DNA of 40,259 bases. Source: Amycolatopsis rifamycinica. Lineage in GTDB: Bacteria; Actinomycetota; Actinomycetes; Mycobacteriales; Pseudonocardiaceae. The notes under the pieces were generated by a model, which searched no databases, was not told the origin of the DNA, and saw only the letters and a program-made list of their open reading frames with translations. The translations under genes and the position numbers were made by a program. The DNA is taken from contig NZ_JMQI01000086.1 in assembly GCF_000695625.1 (NCBI RefSeq), positions 1 to 40,259 on the forward strand. Direction: 5' to 3'. Each line of letters begins with the position of its first letter. Positions within the stretch are counted from its first letter, which is position 1. Below, one piece after another: positions 1 through 7,734 of the stretch.

Positions 1-538
1 TGGGCGGGGGAGGGGGAGAGGGAGGGAGAGGTGGTGGCCCGGGCTCGCTCGGGCCGAGCGGTTCCGGTTCGGCCCGGTGCATCCGAGCCGCCGGGGCCTC
101 GGCCGGTCCAGCGTCTTCGTTGCGGTTGCCGGTGCGACCCCGTGGTCGGCCGCGAGCCGCCGGGTCGAGGGCACCCGCGCCCCCGGGGAAGCTCGCCGCG
201 CGTGATCCAGCCCGCGTGCCGGATCGCGGCTCGGCACGGACGAGGCCTTCCCAGCTGAGCGCGGAAAAACCGGTCGACAACCGCCGCTACCCTGGGTGTG
301 TGGCCGTCGTTGCGGGATACCGCCGATTTACCGGCCCCCTGGCCCTTTCCGGGTGCCAGCGGGGTTGCCGTGCCACGTCCGCGGTCGGGCTTGCCTGAGC
401 CGCTCGGTCGATCCGGCCCGAAGTCCATCGGGAACGCGATCCGCCGAGCCGTGACCGTCTGGCCGCACTGACCTCGCCGGGTGTCCGGGCCAGGGGGAGA
501 CCTCCCTCGACCGTCCCGCTCACCCAGGAGGCCTCGCC
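1..538. other. Gene-poor left edge (no confident CDS)
   Basis: I find no coding region I can defend here. Positions 2-26 are a purine-rich run with four or more G-tracts of at least three, compatible with a G-quadruplex. GGCCCG at 36-41 pairs with CGGGCC at 50-55. A -10-like TACCCT at 288-293 is followed by GTG codons at 298 and 300 that open short frames of about 57 and 33 codons, with no family resemblance and no coding bias. The last stretch is the leader of the next gene: GGGGGAG (493-499), CCTCC (501-505) and the AGGAGG ribosome site (526-531) could form alternative pairings. Confidence 0.6.
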
Positions 539-1666
539 ATGCCCGAAACGCTGACCCCCGCCCAGCTCGCGCGCGATCTCGCGGTCCGGGATCTCACCGA
601 TCCCGCCGCGGGGCCGCACGCCATCCAGCTCGTCGTCGACCAAGCCGTCGAAGCGCTCACCGCCCGGTGGTCCTGCGCTGTGCGGCGGTGGCCCGGCGAC
701 CGCGTCGTCACCATCGCCGACAACTACGACAACCTCGGCTATGACCCCGCCGACGTGACCCGCGACGCCCGGTACACCCGGTACGTCGACCAGGACCACG
801 TCCTTCGCAGCCACTCCAGCGCGATGATCCCCGCGGCCCTGCGGGCGCTGGCCGCGGACCCCGTCGACGACGTCCTGCTCGTCTGCCCCGGCGTCGTCTA
901 CCGCCGGGACAGCATCGACCGGTTGCACAGCGGCACGCCGCACCAGCTCGACCTGTGGCGGATCGGCCGCCGCGCCACCACCGGGGCCGACCTCGAAGAG
1001 ATGGTCGCCGCCCTCGTGCCGGACCGGCGGTGGCGCCTCGAACCGCGTCGCCATCCGTACACAGTGGACGGAGCGCAGCTCGACGTCGAGCACGACGGGC
1101 GCTGGGTCGAGGTCGCCGAGTGCGGGCTCGCGCACCCCGCCGTGCTGGCGCGGGCCGGCCTCGGCGCAGGCTGGTCCGGGCTCGCGCTCGGCATGGGTCT
1201 CGACCGGATGCTGATGCTCCGCAAGGGCATCCCGGACATCCGGCTGCTGCGCTCCACCGAGCCGGCCGTCGCCGCGCAGCTGACCGACCTCGCGCCCTAC
1301 CGGCCGGTCTCCGCCCTGCCGCCGGTGCGCCGGGACCTGTCGATCGCGGTGGCGGCCGACGACCGCGCCGAAGATCTCGGCGACCGCGTCCGCGACGCCC
1401 TCGGCGACGAAGCCGACGTCGTCGAGTCGGTCGAGATCCGGCAGGAGACGCCGTACGCCCGGCTGCCCGCCCAGGCGCGAGCCCGGCTCGGCGCGACGCC
1501 GGACCAGAAGAACCTCCTCGTCCGCCTGGTGCTCCGTCCCCTGGACCGCACGCTGTCCGACCAGGAGGCGAACGTCCTCAGGGATCGGGCCTACGCCGCC
1601 CTGCACCGGGGGAGCGTCCACCAGTGGGCCGGGCTCACCGGAGGACGCGGTACCGCAGGTGCGTGA
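539..1666 (+). CDS. PheS-like ligase with C-terminal FDX-ACB domain (SrmL-type)
   Basis: This 375-residue protein carries the class II aminoacyl-tRNA synthetase core of the PheRS alpha subunit. PheS-like segments are visible: LRSHSSAM, then VYRRDSID..HSGTPHQLDLWR, then the motif-3-like GMGLDRMLMLRKGIPDIR. About residues 254-356 form a ferredoxin-like anticodon-binding (FDX-ACB) domain, normally found at the end of PheT or of single-chain mitochondrial PheRS. The usual bacterial PheT editing body is absent. Secondary-metabolite clusters (for example spiramycin) carry such proteins, called SrmL or PheS-related mystery ligases, with unproven substrates. The start has AGGAGG seven bases upstream. 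The end overlaps the convergent reductase gene by 32 bases. It could charge a tRNA or activate a small molecule; it is unlikely to be the housekeeping PheRS. Confidence 0.8.
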   Translation: MPETLTPAQLARDLAVRDLTDPAAGPHAIQLVVDQAVEALTARWSCAVRRWPGDRVVTIADNYDNLGYDPADVTRDARYTRYVDQDHVLRSHSSAMIPAALRALAADPVDDVLLVCPGVVYRRDSIDRLHSGTPHQLDLWRIGRRATTGADLEEMVAALVPDRRWRLEPRRHPYTVDGAQLDVEHDGRWVEVAECGLAHPAVLARAGLGAGWSGLALGMGLDRMLMLRKGIPDIRLLRSTEPAVAAQLTDLAPYRPVSALPPVRRDLSIAVAADDRAEDLGDRVRDALGDEADVVESVEIRQETPYARLPAQARARLGATPDQKNLLVRLVLRPLDRTLSDQEANVLRDRAYAALHRGSVHQWAGLTGGRGTAGA

Positions 1667-2246
1667 CCGAAGCGGTCGCGCGCGAGTCCACGTGCTCGAG
1701 GTTCAGCGGCGGGACGCCGTCGAACAGCCGGACGCCGCCGCCGAGCGTGTACGGCGCCACGTGCAGCCGCACCTCGTCGATCAGGCCCGCGGCGAGGTAC
1801 TGGTTGACGGTGGTGGGGCCGCCGTGGACGGAAATGCCGCCGTCGCCCGCCGCCTCGCGCGCGCGGGCCATCGCGGCCTCGATCCCGTCGGTGACGAAGT
1901 GGAACGTGGTGCCGCCCGCCATCGGCTGCGGCTCGCGCGGGTGGTGGGTGAGCACGAAGACCGGGCCGTGGTACGGCGGTTCGTCGCCCCACCAGCCCGT
2001 CCACGGCCGGTCCCACTCGCCGCGCACCGGGCCGAACATGTTGCGCCCCATGATGAACGCCTTGGCCGTCAGCATCCGGTCGAACTCGGCCGGGTGGGCC
2101 TCGCGGCCTTCGCCGTACCAGGCGTGCAGCTTGTCGCCCCAGCCGTCGCCCCCGTCGTCGCCGAACGGGCGCTGCTCGGTCTGGTGGTGCCCGGCCGCGT
2201 ACCCGTCGAGGGTGATCGTGAGGTCGCAGGTCACCTTGCCGGTCAT
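1635..2246 (-). CDS. Dihydrofolate reductase / RibD C-terminal family protein
   Basis: A 203-residue protein of the DHFR-like/RibD-C superfamily, small NAD(P)H-binding reductases of mostly unknown substrate. It opens with the typical strand VTCDLTITLDGYAAG. It continues with a long insert, then GRNMFGPVRG, the strand VFVLTHHPREP, the nucleotide-binding ISVHGGPTTVNQYLAAGLIDEV and a terminal RYRVL strand. Family members are usually about 180-210 residues, so it is complete. The ATG follows AAGGAGG at a normal distance. It diverges from the LysR gene across 102 bases that hold a 20-base perfect palindrome, so LysR control is likely but inferred. Confidence 0.85.
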   Translation of the reverse strand: MTGKVTCDLTITLDGYAAGHHQTEQRPFGDDGGDGWGDKLHAWYGEGREAHPAEFDRMLTAKAFIMGRNMFGPVRGEWDRPWTGWWGDEPPYHGPVFVLTHHPREPQPMAGGTTFHFVTDGIEAAMARAREAAGDGGISVHGGPTTVNQYLAAGLIDEVRLHVAPYTLGGGVRLFDGVPPLNLEHVDSRATASVTHLRYRVLR

Positions 2247-2289
2247 GTCCGTTCCTCCTTCGTCGGGTGCCTTCCGCACCAGGATGGAC

Positions 2290-2309
2290 TGGACGTCATA
2301 TGACGTCCA
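2290..2309. promoter_or_regulatory. 20-bp perfect palindrome in divergent promoter
   Basis: TGGACGTCATATGACGTCCA reads identically on both strands. It lies between the RibD-C reductase start (2246) and the LysR start (2349), 44 bases from the reductase start codon. That is a plausible operator place for the reductase promoter. It lacks the T-N11-A form typical of LysR sites, so a different regulator is possible. Confidence 0.5.
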
Positions 2310-2317
2310 ATGCCAAA

Positions 2318-2348
2318 TCATCGATCGGCTCATTGATACTCTCGATGA
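2318..2348 (+). promoter_or_regulatory. Leaderless promoter and inverted repeat of the LysR gene
   Basis: A -10-like TACTCT (2337-2342) ends six bases before the ATG and no Shine-Dalgarno is present, the arrangement of a leaderless transcript. TCATCGA (2318-2324) and TCGATGA (2342-2348) are exact inverted arms that straddle this -10, suggesting autoregulation. Confidence 0.45.
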
Positions 2349-3230
2349 ATGCTCAACCTGGTCCAGCTGAAGGTCTTGGCCGCGGTGGCCCGACACGGGT
2401 CGGTGACCGAAGCGGCCCGGGAGCTCCACTATTCGCAGCCGTCGGTGAGCCATCACCTGGCCCGCCTGGAGGCGGCCACCGGCGCCCGGCTCGTGCAGCG
2501 GGCTGGGCGCGGGATCCGCCTGACACCGGAAGGCCGGCTGCTGGCCGACCGCGCCGCCGAAATCGCCGGTCGCGTGGACGCGGCGGCCGAAGAGCTGGCC
2601 GCGCAGGTCGGTCTGCGGGCCGGGCGCGTCCGGCTGGCCGCCAACGCGTCCGCGCTGAGCACCCTCGTGCCGAGGGCGGCCGCGTCGCTGGCGCGGGCCC
2701 ACCCGGGGCTGGAGCTGAGCCTGTTCGACCGGCATCCCGTCGAGGCGCTGGACATGCTGCGCCGTGGCGAACTCGAGGTGGCGCTGGTCTTCCAGCACGC
2801 CGGTGCCCCGCTCGAGGAGCACGGATTCCGCTTCCGCCACCTCGCCGACGACCCGATCCACCTGATCAGCAGGCGCCCGGACGACAGCCTGTCCGGCCAC
2901 CGCGATTCGCCCTGGATCGGCGGCTGCGACCGGTGCCGGGCGGAGCTGGCCGCCGTGTGCGCGGAGGCGGGCTTCCGTCCGCGCATCGCGTCGTCGAGCG
3001 ACGACATGGTGGTGGTGCAGTCCCTGGTCGCCGCCGGCCTCGGCGTCGCCATCCTCCCCGGCCTCGCCCTGGAGGCCCACCGCGCCCCGGGCACCCACGC
3101 CACCGCACTCCCCGGCGTCCACCGCCGCATCCACGCGGCCACCTACGGCGACCCACCGGACCCACCCGCGGTGGCCGCCGTCCTGGCCGCGCTCGCCCAG
3201 GCCACCGCGCCGGGGCGGAACGGACCGTAG
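2349..3230 (+). CDS. LysR-family transcriptional regulator
   Basis: A complete 293-residue LTTR. Residues 1-60 are the winged helix-turn-helix (LVQLKVLAAVARHGSVTEAARELHYSQPSVSHHLARLE in two pieces), followed by a linker helix and a two-lobed LysR substrate-binding domain to about residue 285. A CDRC pair near residue 195 in the effector domain could be structural or redox active. Members usually control a divergent gene, here the RibD-C reductase. The effector is unknown. The next gene begins ten bases after the stop, and its -10 overlaps this stop codon. Confidence 0.9.
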   Translation: MLNLVQLKVLAAVARHGSVTEAARELHYSQPSVSHHLARLEAATGARLVQRAGRGIRLTPEGRLLADRAAEIAGRVDAAAEELAAQVGLRAGRVRLAANASALSTLVPRAAASLARAHPGLELSLFDRHPVEALDMLRRGELEVALVFQHAGAPLEEHGFRFRHLADDPIHLISRRPDDSLSGHRDSPWIGGCDRCRAELAAVCAEAGFRPRIASSSDDMVVVQSLVAAGLGVAILPGLALEAHRAPGTHATALPGVHRRIHAATYGDPPDPPAVAAVLAALAQATAPGRNGP

Positions 3231-3240
3231 GGTGTCCGGC

Positions 3241-3951
3241 ATGACAGATCGGCTCTACTTCCGGCAGTTGCTCGCCGGGCGGGACTTCGCCGTCGGGGAT
3301 CCCGTCGCGACGCAGATGGTGAACTTCGCCTACCTCATCGGCGACCGCGAAACCGGGGACGCCGTCGTCGTCGATCCCGCCTATGCCGTGCGGGATCTGC
3401 TCGACGTCCTGGCGCAGGACGGGATGCGGCTCACCGGGGTGCTGGCGACCCACCACCACCCCGACCACGTCGGTGGCGAGATGCTCGGCTTCTCGCTGCC
3501 CGGGATCGCCGAGCTCCTCGCGGTCGAACAGGTGCCCGTCCACGTGAACGGCGCCGAGACCGAATGGGTGCGGCGGGTCACCGGTGTGTCCGGCACCGAT
3601 CTACGCGCGCACGACCACGACGACGTCCTCGAGGTCGGGGCCATCCCCATCCGGCTGCTGCACACGCCCGGGCACACGCCGGGCAGCCAGTGCTTCCTGG
3701 TCGAGGACAAGCTCGTCTCCGGCGACACGCTGTTCCTGGAAGGCTGTGGCCGCACCGACTTCCCGGGCGGGGACGCCGACGAGATCTACCGCAGCCTCCA
3801 AGCGCTGGCCGGCCTGCCCGGCGATCCGGTGGTCTACCCCGGGCACCAGTACTCGGCCGAACCGTCCGCCGCGCTGTCGGAGGTCAAGCGCACGAACTTC
3901 GTCTACCGGCCGCGGTCGCTCGACGAATGGAAGGTCATGTTCGGCGGCTGA
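3241..3951 (+). CDS. MBL-fold hydrolase (glyoxalase II / persulfide dioxygenase-like)
   Basis: A 236-residue metallo-beta-lactamase-fold protein. It shows the metal motif THHHPDHVGG, a second-shell HTPGHTPGS, the SGDTLF strand with metal-bridging Asp, the CGRTDFPGGD segment and a late GH in VVYPGHQY. This pattern fits the glyoxalase II/ETHE1-like branch acting on thioesters or persulfides; the substrate cannot be read from sequence. I prefer the ATG at 3241 over an in-frame GTG at 3232 because TAGGGT (3228-3233) sits seven bases before it, a leaderless layout. It stands just before the ssu operon, so a role in sulfur chemistry is possible but unproven. Confidence 0.85.
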   Translation: MTDRLYFRQLLAGRDFAVGDPVATQMVNFAYLIGDRETGDAVVVDPAYAVRDLLDVLAQDGMRLTGVLATHHHPDHVGGEMLGFSLPGIAELLAVEQVPVHVNGAETEWVRRVTGVSGTDLRAHDHDDVLEVGAIPIRLLHTPGHTPGSQCFLVEDKLVSGDTLFLEGCGRTDFPGGDADEIYRSLQALAGLPGDPVVYPGHQYSAEPSAALSEVKRTNFVYRPRSLDEWKVMFGG

Positions 3952-4015
3952 GCCAAGTCGTTCCACGGGCTGAAACGCGGGGCGTTCACGGAGTGGGCGC
4001 CCATTGACTTCGCTT

Positions 4016-4067
4016 CCCGGGGACCGGAAGGTCGGGACCACGCCATCCCGACCCCGTCCCCGGGAGA
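4016..4067 (+). promoter_or_regulatory. Nested leader hairpin sequestering the ssuC ribosome site
   Basis: An outer 9-bp perfect stem (CCCGGGGAC 4016-4024 with GTCCCCGGG 4056-4064) encloses an inner 8-bp perfect stem (GGTCGGGA 4030-4037 with TCCCGACC 4046-4053). A 5+2-nt internal loop separates them and the apical loop has 8 nt. The 3' strand of the outer stem contributes the GGG of the only ribosome-binding candidate, GGGAGA (4062-4067), six bases before the GTG start. Folding would block translation, so this is a candidate regulatory RNA for the sulfonate operon. I recognise no known riboswitch class in it. Confidence 0.6.
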
Positions 4068-4072
4068 AATCC

Positions 4073-4891
4073 GTGTCGATTTCCACCACGGGTGTGCTCG
4101 CGCACGCCCGGAAACGCGCCGCCGAGCCGCCGCGCAAAGCCGTGCGGCGGCCCGATCTGCGGCGCTGGATCAGCCCGGTGGTGCTGCTGGCCGCCTGGCA
4201 GCTCGCGAGCGCCACCGGTGTTCTGCCGCCCGACAAGCTCAGTGCACCGTGGACGGTCGTGCAAGCGGGTGTCGAGGCCGCGCGCAGCGGTGAACTCGGG
4301 GCCGCGTTCGCCGTTTCGCTCGGGCGGGTCGGTGCCGGCTTCGCGTTCGGCGCGGTCGCCGGCGTTCTGCTCGGCATCGTGTCCGGGCTGTCGCGCTGGG
4401 GCGAGGCCCTGGTCGACCCGCCGGTGCAGATGCTGCGCACGCTGCCGTTCCTGGGCCTGATCCCGCTGTTCATCCTGTGGTTCGGCATCGGCGAAGAGAC
4501 GAAGATCGTGCTGGTCGCGCTCGGCGTGGCCTTCCCGCTCTACCTCAACGTCCACTCGGGAATCCGCGGCGCCGACCCCACCCTCGTCGAGGCGTCGCGG
4601 GCGCTGGGGTTCAGCCGCGTGGAGAGGGTCTGGCACGTGGTCCTGCCCGGCGCGTTGCCGCAGGCGCTGGTCGGGTTGCGGCAGTCGCTCGGTCTGGCCT
4701 GGCTGGCGTTGATCGTCGGCGAGACGGTCAACGCCGACGCCGGGGTCGGCTACCTGATCAACAACGCGCGGGAGTTCCTGCGCACCGACGTCGTGGTGGT
4801 CGGGCTGGTCCTGTACGCCCTGCTCGGTCTGGTCACCGACGCGCTGGTCCGGCTGCTCGAACGGAAGGTGCTGCGGTGGCGAACCCGGTAG
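4073..4891 (+). CDS. ssuC: Aliphatic sulfonate ABC transporter permease (SsuC-like)
   Basis: Inner-membrane permease, about 272 residues, of the BPD_transp_1 fold. It has six or so hydrophobic helices and the cytoplasmic EAA loop that contacts the ATPase (EASRALGFSRVERVWHVVLPGALPQ). The long helix RTLPFLGLIPLFILWFGIGE is characteristic of SsuC/TauC permeases. The chosen start is GTG at 4073, preceded by GGGAGA inside a strong hairpin; a TTG at 4004 in the same frame would read through that hairpin and is less likely. It is the first gene of ssuC-ssuB-ssuA-ssuD, all overlapping or coupled. SsuC rather than TauC is inferred from the neighbouring monooxygenase. Confidence 0.85.
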   Translation: MSISTTGVLAHARKRAAEPPRKAVRRPDLRRWISPVVLLAAWQLASATGVLPPDKLSAPWTVVQAGVEAARSGELGAAFAVSLGRVGAGFAFGAVAGVLLGIVSGLSRWGEALVDPPVQMLRTLPFLGLIPLFILWFGIGEETKIVLVALGVAFPLYLNVHSGIRGADPTLVEASRALGFSRVERVWHVVLPGALPQALVGLRQSLGLAWLALIVGETVNADAGVGYLINNAREFLRTDVVVVGLVLYALLGLVTDALVRLLERKVLRWRTR

Positions 4892-5577
4892 CCGAGGTCA
4901 CCGGCCTCACCAAGCGGTTCGGCGACCGGACCGTCCTCGACGGACTCGACCTGACCGTCGGCCGCGGCGAGTTCGTCGCCCTGCTCGGCCGCAGCGGGTC
5001 CGGGAAGTCGACCCTCCTGCGCGTGCTCGCCGGTCTCGACGACGACGTCGAAGGCCGCGCGGACGTCACCGGAACCGTCTCGGTCGCGTTCCAGCAGCCG
5101 AGACTGCTGCCGTGGCGCAAGGTCTGGCGCAACGTCGTCCTCGGCCTGCGCCAGGACGGCGTCGCGAAGTCCCGCAACCGGGCGCTGGCCGATAAGGCGC
5201 TCGCCGAAGTGCACCTGGCCGAGCACGCCGACGACTGGCCCCTCACGCTGTCCGGCGGCGAAGCGCAGCGCGTGTCGCTGGCCCGCGCGCTGGTGCGTGA
5301 ACCCGATCTGCTGCTGCTCGACGAGCCGTTCGGTGCCCTGGACGCCCTCACCCGGATTTCCGTGCACGGCCTGGTCCAGGACCTCTGGCGGCGGCACGGG
5401 CCGGGCGTGCTGCTGGTGACCCACGACGTCGACGAGGCTCTGCGGCTCGCCGACCGGGTGCTGGTGCTCGACGGCGGCCGGATCGTGGCCGGGCACCGGC
5501 CACGCGGCGCCGATCACGACGACCTCCGCCGCCGCGTCCTGGCCGACCTGGGAGTGACCGAAGATGCTGTGGCGTAA
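4876..5577 (+). CDS. ssuB: Sulfonate ABC transporter ATP-binding protein (SsuB-like)
   Basis: A 233-residue ABC ATPase. Walker A is GRSGSGKST (Lys44), the Q-loop region is VSVAFQQPRLLPW, the signature is LSGGEAQR, Walker B is LLLLDEPFG and the switch histidine is in LLVTHDVDEA. The QQPRLLPW segment is usual for the nitrate/sulfonate/taurine importer class. It starts at GTG inside the permease gene (16-base overlap) and its end overlaps ssuA by 14 bases, so the genes are translationally coupled. It powers sulfonate import with SsuC and the lipoprotein SsuA. Confidence 0.9.
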   Translation: MANPVAEVTGLTKRFGDRTVLDGLDLTVGRGEFVALLGRSGSGKSTLLRVLAGLDDDVEGRADVTGTVSVAFQQPRLLPWRKVWRNVVLGLRQDGVAKSRNRALADKALAEVHLAEHADDWPLTLSGGEAQRVSLARALVREPDLLLLDEPFGALDALTRISVHGLVQDLWRRHGPGVLLVTHDVDEALRLADRVLVLDGGRIVAGHRPRGADHDDLRRRVLADLGVTEDAVA

Positions 5578-6571
5578 CGGAATCCTGGCCGTCGCGGCGG
5601 CCCTCGTGGTGTCCGCGTGCGGCACGGCGACCGGCGGTGACGCTCCGGTGCCGGCCGCGGTGAGCGCGGCGGACCTGGCGAAGGTGACGCTCAAGGTGGG
5701 CGACCAGAAGGGCGGGGTGAAATCCCTGCTCACCGCGGCGAACCTGCTGCGAGGAACGCCGTACCGGATCGAGTGGGCGACGTTCACGTCGGGCCCGCCG
5801 CTGCTCGAGGCGGCCTCGGCCGGCGCGATCGACGCCGGGCGCGTCGGCAACACGCCGCCGATCTTCGCCGCGGCCGCGAAGGCGAAGATCAAGGTGATCG
5901 GCGTTTCGCGCAGCAACGTCGAGCGGGAAGCCGTCCTCGTCCCCCCGGATTCTCCGCTGCGGGACGTCGCTTCGCTGAAGGGCAGGACGATCGGCGTCGC
6001 CAAGGGCACCTCGGCGCACGGGCAGCTGCTGAACACCCTGCACAACAACGGGTTGTCCACCAAGGACGTCAAACTGAGCTTCCTGCAGCCGTCCGAGGCG
6101 TACGCCGCGTTCACGCAACGCACCATCGACGCTTGGGCGATCTGGGACCCCTACACCGCGCAGGCGCAGCTCGAAGCGCACGCGCGGGTGCTGGCGGACG
6201 GCCGCGGCGCGTCGAACGGCCTCGGTTTCCTGACCGCGAGCACGGCCGCGCTCGGCGATCCCGGCCGGAACTCGGCGCTGCGCGACTTCGCGGTGCGCGT
6301 CGTCAAGGCGCAGAAGTGGGCCGACACGCACCGCGACGAATGGGCGCGGGCGTGGGCCGAGGAGACCGGGCTGAAGCTCGAAGTCGCGCGGAAGACCGTC
6401 GAGGCGGGCCGTGACCTGCCGATCGCGCTCGACGATTCCGTGGTGGCCTCCGAACAGCAGCTCGCGGACGCCTTCACCGACGAGAAGACCCTGCCGGGCA
6501 AGGTGGACTTCGCCGCCTTCGTCGACCGGCGGTTCGGTCCCGACCTGGACCAGGCGAGGAGCAACGGATGA
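5564..6571 (+). CDS. ssuA: Sulfonate-binding lipoprotein (SsuA-like)
   Basis: A 335-residue extracellular solute-binding protein of the NMT1/SsuA class. The N-terminus is a lipoprotein signal: a short positive start, a hydrophobic run and the lipobox VSAC with Cys19. The mature part begins with the strand VTLKVGDQKGG. It contains GRVGNTPPIFAAAAKAKIKVIG and LKGRTIGVAKGTSAHGQL, both typical of aliphatic sulfonate receptors, and a WAIWDPY segment. It captures sulfonates at the membrane for SsuBC. Its stop overlaps the ssuD start (ATGA). Confidence 0.9.
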   Translation: MLWRNGILAVAAALVVSACGTATGGDAPVPAAVSAADLAKVTLKVGDQKGGVKSLLTAANLLRGTPYRIEWATFTSGPPLLEAASAGAIDAGRVGNTPPIFAAAAKAKIKVIGVSRSNVEREAVLVPPDSPLRDVASLKGRTIGVAKGTSAHGQLLNTLHNNGLSTKDVKLSFLQPSEAYAAFTQRTIDAWAIWDPYTAQAQLEAHARVLADGRGASNGLGFLTASTAALGDPGRNSALRDFAVRVVKAQKWADTHRDEWARAWAEETGLKLEVARKTVEAGRDLPIALDDSVVASEQQLADAFTDEKTLPGKVDFAAFVDRRFGPDLDQARSNG

Positions 6572-7719
6572 GCATCAGGCTGCACTGGTTCCTGCCCACC
6601 AGCGGTGACGGCCGCACGATCGTGGAACGCTTCCACGCCAACCGGTCCGCGGGCCCGGCCGCCCAGCGCGACCCGGACCTGGAGTACCTGGCCCAGGTCG
6701 CCCGCGCGGCCGAGCGGCAGGGCTTCGAAGGCGTTCTGACGCCGACGGGCACGTGGTGCGAGGACGCGTGGCTCACCACGGCGGCCCTGATCCGGGAGAC
6801 GACCCGGCTGAAGTTCCTGGTCGCGTTCCGTCCGGGCGTCATCTCCCCGACGCTCGCCGCGCAGATGGCGGGCACGTTCCAGCGCCTGTCGGGCGGCCGC
6901 GTGCTGCTCAACATCGTCACCGGCGGCGACGCGGTCGAGCAGCGCCGCTTCGGCGACTGGCACGACCACGACGCCCGCTACGCCCGCACCGACGAGTTCC
7001 TGACCATCGTGCGCGGGGTCTGGTCCGGCGAGCCGTTCACCTTCACGGGCGAGCACCTGCGGGTCGAAGGCGCGACGACCCTCGCCGCGCCGGACCCGGT
7101 GCCGCCGATCTACTTCGGCGGCTCGTCGCCGGCCGCGCTGCCGGTCGCCGCGCGGCACGCCGACGTCTACCTGACCTGGGGCGAGCCGCCCGCGCAGGTC
7201 GCGGAGAAGATCGGCAAGGTGCGCGAGCTGGCCGGGGACCGGCCGATCCGGTTCGGCGTCCGGCTGCACACGATCTCGCGCGACTCCTCGGCCGAGGCCT
7301 GGGCGGAGGCGCAGAAGCTGCTCGACGCGCTGAGCCGGGAGCAGGTCGAGAAGGCGCAGGCCCAGCTGGCCGCGAGCGAGTCGGTGGGGCAGCAGCGGAT
7401 GGTCGCGCTGCACGGCGGCCGGTACGGCGGCGGGGTCCGCGCGCTGGAGATCCACCCGAACCTGTGGGCGGGTGTCGGCCTGGTCCGCGGCGGTGCGGGG
7501 ACGGCGCTGGTCGGCAGCCACGAGGAGGTCGCGGACCTGATCGAGGAGTACCACTCGGCCGGCGTGACCGAGTTCGTGCTGTCGGGCTACCCGCACCTGG
7601 AGGAGGCGTACTGGTTCGGCGACGGCGTCCGGCCCGAACTGGCCCGGCGCGGCCTGCTGGCGGACGTCCCGGCCTTGCGCCGTCCGTCGCACCCGGAGCG
7701 GAACGTCGCCGCGCTCTGA
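6568..7719 (+). CDS. ssuD: FMNH2-dependent alkanesulfonate monooxygenase
   Basis: A 383-residue bacterial-luciferase-fold enzyme that uses FMNH2 and O2 to release sulfite from alkanesulfonates. Diagnostic SsuD segments are LHWFLPTSGDGR, the TPTGTWCEDAW loop (Cys64, equivalent to Cys54 of the E. coli enzyme), LLNIVTGGD and RFGVRLHTISRDS with active-site Arg/His. C-terminal GGRYGG and FVLSGYPHLEEAYWFG are also present. Length matches the family. It needs reduced flavin from a reductase (SsuE); none is encoded nearby, so that partner must be elsewhere. It is the last gene of the operon, followed by a short hairpin and a convergent gene. Confidence 0.93.
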   Translation: MSIRLHWFLPTSGDGRTIVERFHANRSAGPAAQRDPDLEYLAQVARAAERQGFEGVLTPTGTWCEDAWLTTAALIRETTRLKFLVAFRPGVISPTLAAQMAGTFQRLSGGRVLLNIVTGGDAVEQRRFGDWHDHDARYARTDEFLTIVRGVWSGEPFTFTGEHLRVEGATTLAAPDPVPPIYFGGSSPAALPVAARHADVYLTWGEPPAQVAEKIGKVRELAGDRPIRFGVRLHTISRDSSAEAWAEAQKLLDALSREQVEKAQAQLAASESVGQQRMVALHGGRYGGGVRALEIHPNLWAGVGLVRGGAGTALVGSHEEVADLIEEYHSAGVTEFVLSGYPHLEEAYWFGDGVRPELARRGLLADVPALRRPSHPERNVAAL

Positions 7720-7733
7720 TCCCGCGAACGGGA
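7720..7733. terminator. Short hairpin between convergent genes
   Basis: TCCCG (7720-7724) and CGGGA (7729-7733) pair around a CGAA loop in the 15-base gap between ssuD and the convergent membrane gene. It has no U tract. It may be a weak bidirectional terminator. Confidence 0.35.
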
Positions 7734-7734
7734 G

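Noticed and set aside
31..398. Short frames at the left edge
   Set aside because: Overlapping frames of similar quality, with no ribosome site, no family resemblance and no coding bias.
400..538. T-box riboswitch upstream of the PheS-like gene
   Set aside because: I found no specifier loop or conserved T-box bulge sequence.
3952..4072. Cysteine-attenuation leader peptide before the sulfonate operon
   Set aside because: The only short frame there (GTG 3993) has four codons and no cysteine.
4004..4072. TTG start for the sulfonate permease
   Set aside because: It would translate through the strong hairpin and lacks a ribosome site; GTG 4073 has GGGAGA at proper distance.
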